Assembly (NCBI GenBank): GCA_943737045.1
Contig: CALSFV010000203.1
Location: 1,911,501-1,975,500, forward strand
Origin: Parapristionchus giblindavisi
Lineage: Eukaryota > Nematoda > Chromadorea > Rhabditida > Diplogasteridae
Direction: 5' to 3'
DNA length: 64,000 nt
Numbering within the stretch: position 1 is the first letter of the stretch; each line of letters opens with the position of its first letter. The notes under the pieces were generated by a model. That model was not told the origin of the DNA. It did no database searches and saw nothing but the letters and a program-made list of their open reading frames with translations. Below are positions 58,673-64,000 of the stretch, piece after piece. The translations under genes were made by a program, and so were the position numbers.

Positions 58673-59166
58673 CGTTGTCGAATTGTCCACCCTAGAGATC
58701 CGCAAACGTGCGATCGTTCAGAAATGATTTCTCACTAATTAATGAATAAAATATCGTGCACACGGTATTAATATGATAATTAAAAACTTATTCGTGCAAA
58801 GGCGCGCAGTCGGCTCATTTGATTTATTTTCATTCATTGAACTGGTGGATATCTCTCATGCCTTGAAAGTGTTTAGCGTTTTTAGTCATTTCTCGTCACC
58901 CGATCTAGCTAACATTTGTAGATTATTCTTCTAACAAGGGCAGTCTGTTTGGGATGGGACATATACCATTCGATAGGTATCCGAAAAAGAAGACTTTTCA
59001 TGTTGACCATTTTGGCAAAATACCCCTGGGAGCAGAGTTATTTTCGTATTTCTACGGATTTTGGCCTACAATGAAACCCAGTCTCTGTGAGATAGCTTGG
59101 AATCGAACTTGCAAGCAAAATATATCTTATCAGTAAAAAAAAATTTTAATTTTTAGTAATAGTAAA
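58673..59166. other. No gene recognised
   Basis: AT-rich spacer between the foldback and the right inverted arm. A tRNA-T-arm-like aagttcgattcc (minus strand, about 59098-59110) lacks pairing stems. Confidence 0.4.
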
Positions 59167-60538
59167 TTTTCGCTGCTTTTTCATTGATTTGCGACTTAGG
59201 ATCATTATAAAGATCAAAAGGTTACGATATTCGTTTCATAGCATACCTTATATGACCATACTTAGTTGTTCTAAATGAACGAATTTTTTTCTTTTCAAGT
59301 ATTATATTTAAAACCCATATTTTTTCATTCAAAATATACCATTTTCCACTTTAACTTCTGAACAGTATTTCGTGCAAATTCCAAGTTCTGAACACTGCAT
59401 AAATTCTCTTCGCTTCTAAACAAAATGTTATTCTTCAGAATTGAGATGAAAGCCTTTTTCATTGTGCACCGCTAGAAATTCTGTTTAAAACAAATGGTCT
59501 TAACTGTAATTTAATTAACATTTCTCATAACGATTAGACAATTTATAATGCGAAAAATGAACCCTGACAATATTTTCTTAAATCAGGTTCTGAGGACGTC
59601 GCACACTGGAAGCAACCTTTAGACGACGAGGAACATCATCCCACAACCCATCCCATCCTCATTTTATTCCTCCCGAATCATTTTTCACTCTCGTTTGTAT
59701 TGTTCATTTCATATCTGTACATTGTTAATAATTCCCTCAATGTGACAAATTTGACACCGTCAAAATTGGCATGCCAAATTTGACGGCGTCGAATGTGGGT
59801 CAAATTTGACGCGGTCAAATCTGGGTCAAGATTGACGGTGTCAAAATTGGCATGCCAGATTTGACGTCGTCAAAATTGGCATGCCAGATTTGACGACGTC
59901 GAATGTGGGTCAAATTAGACGCGGTCAAATCTGGGTCAAGATAGACGGTGTCAAAATTGGCATGCCAGATTTTCTAGCGTCTATTATGTCATATTACGAC
60001 GAAACTCTTGTTGACTATTTCGCTGATGTCAAATTTGGCACAACTGATAATTTCTAAATCCTGCCTATTTTTCACCTATCATTTTTGGCAGCACAGTGGA
60101 TTGACAAAAATGATGCGAGCAATTCTGGCATTACTACTGGTTACCCTATCCTGCCAAATTTTCTCGTATCGTTTTTGGTAAAATTATTCGTGCCAATTTT
60201 TACAACGTCAATATTGGAGATGACAATTTAGACTGCATCACTTTTGTCGTAACATCATCTGCCAAATTTTCATCGTTCTTTTCTGGCGAAATTATTTTGT
60301 TCCACCAATTGCCTAATTTTCACATTGCAAATTTGGATAAACCAATTTTTCACGTCGTTTATTTGTCAAAAGTAACATGTACAAATAATAAAGTGTCTAA
60401 TTTGGCATTCTCTGGCTTCACACACATCTGCCAATTTTGCATGAAGAAAATTCTTTCTGCCAATTCTGACGTAGTCAAAATTGGCAAAAAATCTGCCAAA
60501 TGCATTTTCGCCAACTTTCTTATTCTAACCCCTCTTAT
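59167..60538 (-). repeat. Right arm of the inverted pair, dense in degenerate palindromic words
   Basis: Mirror of 53340-54693 in its inner half (59167-59985) and at its outer tip (60458-60538). Between 59990 and 60460 the two arms are not alignable base by base, yet both keep words of the form TGNCAAWTTTGNCA every 15-20 bp. Confidence 0.85.
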
Positions 60539-61259
60539 ACAGTACAGCCCGATCTCCTTTTGTACACGAGTAACACTGCGGCGCGCAGAGGCGCTCATTT
60601 GCGCTCATCATTTATTTCTGCGGGTACTGAATACTTTTCGATTCTCAAAGTCTTAATCATGAGTTTCCGTTATGAAAAGTTGTTTTAATGACTAAAGAAA
60701 CTGAAACAAAATTTCTATTAATGAGAAAAATCAATTAAAAGGCAAATCACACTGGTCCGAAAATGTTTGGGTAGAGAAATTTTTGAACGACGCAAATCAT
60801 ACTGTATGTTTAGCGGGAATTTTAAATTTTTAATGTTTTTCGTTTTTACTCACATTTCTTCGTTTTTTTCCTGTTTGGACGTTAGAGTAGTCTTAGTCAA
60901 AATCTGCCAATAGCAAAATAGCGTTTAAGTTTTCCGCGTCATCCAGCCACGACAGTGTAGCACATACCTTCACTTGGCATTATGCCAAGTAATTCAATTC
61001 GCGATAACAATAGAGTTTTCACTTCGTTTTGAGCTTATTATTCGGTGTTGTTCGATTGATTCTGTATTAAATCGGTGCTCTTGGTGTTCTACTAGGTATT
61101 CGTAGTTGAACCAAGCCCATAATCCACTTAAAGTAGTAGTTAACTTAGTGTTGGCGCAGTTCGATGTAGTATTTCGTCTTTACTCTTTCAATTTCCTTTA
61201 TTTTCTCGATGTACTATTTGATCGTGCGAATGTATTACTTCCTATTCTACTTAATGATT
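60539..61259. other. No gene recognised
   Basis: Contains a short palindrome cacttggcattatgccaagt at about 60971-60990 and the acactggtccgaaaa word shared with 4642. Confidence 0.4.
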
Positions 61260-63419
61260 ATATTTTCTCATTTCCATTGCAGTCCTAGATGATGACGTGG
61301 TGGCGTGAGGCAGTCGTTGTCATGCCTAAAGCATCCGCGTTTCAACGCTCCCCCCGTCCGTCTCCGGCGATGGCGTCTGCGATTGCCTCCTCCCGCTAGA
61401 CCTCGTCGACAGCATCAATGTGCAAGCAGCAGCGCCTGATCGAGTAGCGCCGTGTGGCCGTCTTCTTCCTCATTAGAACGGTACAAAAGTTCGTGAACAG
61501 CGAATATTTTCGATTTATTGATTTTAATTTTAAACCAATCCAGGGGTCTCGCTTCGCTCGCTAATCCGACATCAGCACAACAAGTTAGAGTGACCTGGTA
61601 CGGATTATGTAATTGATTAGTGATTCATATTAAGTGATTTTGATTCTGACACTAGTGTGAGGGAGAGATCTGGCTTAAACGCACACCCCAAGTTAATTCG
61701 ACTCTCCGCGTTGGCAACATTATCCCGCAGACAAAGAAAAGTGTGACCAGAGCGGAGGGTCAAATTAGCTAGGGGTGCGCCTTTAAAGAAAACGAATTTA
61801 ACTGAATAATCGATTGATTTGTATCGATTCGATTTATAGTCTATTTATGATGTTTCTACAGGTGTGATCTCACTAACGAACTCTCGCTATCTTCTCGCCC
61901 TCGTGATTGGACTGTGAATGGGTGTCACTGCCGCCCTCTTCCTCACAAGTGGGTACGGTAACATTCTGATATTGATTTAATACGGTAGCTATGGTAGGTA
62001 CGGTAGCATCCGTAACAACGACATTGATTGAGGCGATATTCTCAATTGCTTGTTGATGAAGAACAGCTTTGGTATATCGACCCTACAGTATCCTCACTCT
62101 ACCACATCACTACAATTATCGATTGTTGTAGATGATTACAATCCGGTCGTGTCTTTCGTCAAATTCTCACCCAATTGAAAGTACATACCGGCGGCCTCTC
62201 TGGACATTACACTCAAGAAATTGGACTTCAATAAGGTATATTCTCTACTCGCTAACGAGTTCTTTGTCATTTATCAATATTTTATTTATAAAAGTCACAT
62301 ATTTATCCCAAACTGTTCCCTCTACAAACCTGACTGTTGATATTGCTTACAACGAATCAAATTTTTATCGAATATTTATTGATTATCGCTGTGTTCATCT
62401 ATTGAACGGTGATTATCAGGGCCTGAAAATGTACACTGGTAACACGAATAGAAAGTGCTCTGCAGAAAGTGCTCTGCTGTAGGTATAGGGATTACTGTAG
62501 GTATATAGATTACTCTAGGTATAGGGATTTCTGTAGATATAGGGATTAATGTAGGTATAGGGACTACTGTAGGTAAAGAGATCACTGTAGGCATGGAGAT
62601 TACTGTAGGTACATAGATTACTGTAGGTATAGGGGGTTACTGTAGGTATAGGGATTTCTGTAGATATAGGGATTACTGTAGGTATATAGATTACTGTAGG
62701 TATAGGGGTTAATGTTGGTATAGAGATTACTGTAGGTATAGGGGGTTACTGTAGGTATAGGGATTACTGTAGGTATAGAGAGTAGAAGGCTAATTTATGA
62801 AATTTAAGGGATTCTTTAGCGTTGTTAATGTATAAGTCTGCATAGTATTTTATTTAAAACTGCTTATTATATTTGTCGATAATATCTCTGAAATTCACTA
62901 TTTCCAGATCGATCAGTTGGTTGCGATTCACGAGGTGACGCCCGAAGCGATTGTAGAGAAGATAAACAGCTGGAATACGGTGAAGGTTGGTACAGAATTA
63001 TGAATTATGGTAACGAATTATGACCATACGTGGGTAGCATTGCCGCCAACCCAATGATAGTAACTAAGAGGCTCCTGCCGGAGAAAAAAAGTATCGCAAA
63101 CTGAGTGATGATAAGCACTAAAACATCTAATTTCTACCAGCGCGAAAGTTGGCTACGGTATATCTGGGCGCTCGCCATACAAACGCTTCTGACTAGACCT
63201 ATCATCGAGTTTTACGATTTCGGATACATGCCGAGATGGCTTAGTGGTTAGAACTTACTTTTGTTATAGCGATGATATCTTATTAATTGGTTGTCGATGT
63301 GATTATGGATACGTTAATTTCAGATGTACGAGATCTTGAGTGCGGACGAGGAGAACGTTCAATCGATAGTGAGAGCGACGATGGATGATGTGGTGCGAGC
63401 AGTAGTGTTCATGTGAGGG
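61260..63419 (+). CDS. 3' exons of an unrecognised protein gene
   Basis: Best exons: 62910-62987 (IDQLVAIHEVTPEAIVEKIN then SWNTVK) and 63324-63419 (MYEILSADEENVQSIVRATM then DDVVRAVVFM, stop TGA). Both have clean TTTCAG-type acceptors and are in phase. Earlier candidates: 61860-61950, followed by a GTACGG donor, and 62136-62236 (ending LKKLDFNK with a GTATAT donor), with an unresolved stop inside. A GC-rich exon-like block lies at 61265-61480. The C-terminus is helical and acidic; I do not recognise the family. Confidence 0.5.
62467..62786 (+). repeat. 18-bp minisatellite, about 17 copies, intronic
   Basis: Consensus ATTACTGTAGGTATAGGG with substitutions and occasional length change. It sits in the intron before exon 62910. 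Confidence 0.92.
63229..63264 (+). repeat. tRNA 5'-half-like fragment
   Basis: GCCGAGATGGCTTAGTGGTT followed by AGAAC resembles a tRNA acceptor strand, D-arm and A box. No B box or acceptor partner follows, so it is a fragment in the last intron of the unrecognised gene. Confidence 0.5.
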
Positions 63420-64000
63420 TTACGGTAGCCCAAGGTCATTGTAGACTTTTCAGCTTTTTATACCGTATGAGTCGATTGTTATTGATTGATTAATTGTCTT
63501 TCCATTTTTACATTGGATAAACATTTGATAATTATCATTCTTGGCACGACAACCAAAAAAGTTTGGTTGATATGATTTCAATAATTTGGTTATTATAATT
63601 TAATTACGTTTTTAAAATGAGACAACGATAGAGATTACTATAAAATAAATCGATGGAAATAAAAGAAAGAATGCACTCTCACTTTGTCTTTCAGTGTTCC
63701 CATTTTTTGAAGCCACGAATTTATTTCAATAGTTCGCATCCTACTCCCTTCACATATACGATATGAAAATAATGCAATATAATCAAAGTTCTAGCGCGAA
63801 AGTGCCTTTCATATGAGTACTGTCAAAAGTGTATATGTAGTCTCATTAAAGTGCTCGGCGCACCCCAGACGGATTTTGTGCAAGATTGAACTGAGTGGCT
63901 GTGGGTGGGACTTGGTCGGTTCCAAATTATAGCAACCTACCACCTCATCAGAAGTCCATAGCCGTCATTACTTAATTTATAAGTTAAGGCTTTACTTAAG
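63420..64000. other. Downstream flank, no gene seen
   Basis: AATAAA-like signals (ataaataa at about 63644-63651, aataaaag) could end the preceding transcript. No further coding region recognised up to the window edge. Confidence 0.4.

Noticed and set aside
59098..59110. tRNA T-arm-like aagttcgattcc
   Set aside because: No stem pairing around the loop and no A box or acceptor; chance match.
53340..60538. A single 7.2-kb DNA transposon bounded by the tataagagggg ends
   Set aside because: The interior contains a separate mariner, a foldback copy and possible exons, with no gene belonging to the outer ends; an inverted pair of independent or rearranged copies is equally likely.
62376..62594. 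Minus-strand open frame rich in Ile/Pro/Thr
   Set aside because: It is a translation of the 18-bp minisatellite, whose length is a multiple of three.

Overview
This window looks like nuclear DNA of a small-genome invertebrate, most likely a nematode. The visible genes are split by many short introns ending in TTTTCAG-type acceptors, the DNA is AT-rich, and TACGGTA/TACCGTA words are scattered throughout. The organism is inferred from style, not from a marker gene. No bacterial-type operons, rRNA genes or CRISPR arrays were seen.

Layout. (1) 1-13.6 kb is genic, + strand. The 3' part of a pantothenate-kinase-4-like gene (C-terminal phosphatase domain, 1611-4335) is followed by a long gene for a phosphoenolpyruvate-carboxykinase homologue (about 5908-13619). 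Its lining of catalytic residues is gone, so it reads as a pseudoenzyme. (2) 14-24 kb is a transposon graveyard: a 776-bp foldback, a DD37D Tc1/mariner copy, remnants of two related Ty3/gypsy-like elements, and a 1.2-kb element with long terminal inverted repeats. (3) 24.2-25.8 kb holds exons resembling the tail/linker of cytoplasmic dynein heavy chain, with frame damage. (4) 28.1-51.1 kb is a complex amplicon: nested inverted repeats, two 4.64-kb direct repeats, and a palindrome around 46,551 whose flanks carry 677-bp tandem units (five on the left, two on the right). Each unit contains a Polinton/Maverick-type cysteine-protease fragment and a tRNA-like sequence. A second Polinton-like coding fragment lies just outside at 51.4 kb. 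(5) 52-60.5 kb holds more inverted repeats, including a pair of 1.4-kb arms made of degenerate palindromic words, and a decayed mariner with long inverted ends. (6) 61.3-63.4 kb contains the 3' exons of an unrecognised + strand gene with an 18-bp minisatellite in an intron.

Working together: the two recognisable metabolic genes would act in CoA-precursor clearance and (ancestrally) gluconeogenesis, but neither is clearly an intact classical enzyme here. The strongest new signals are introns of the PEPCK-like gene built from TTTGATC/GATCAAA heptamers, a tRNA-derived insertion in a conserved exon that may have become an intron, the PEPCK pseudoenzyme, and the palindromic amplicon carrying multiplied viral-type protease fragments. 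The near-identical long repeats mean assembly error must be excluded before biology is inferred from their arrangement.
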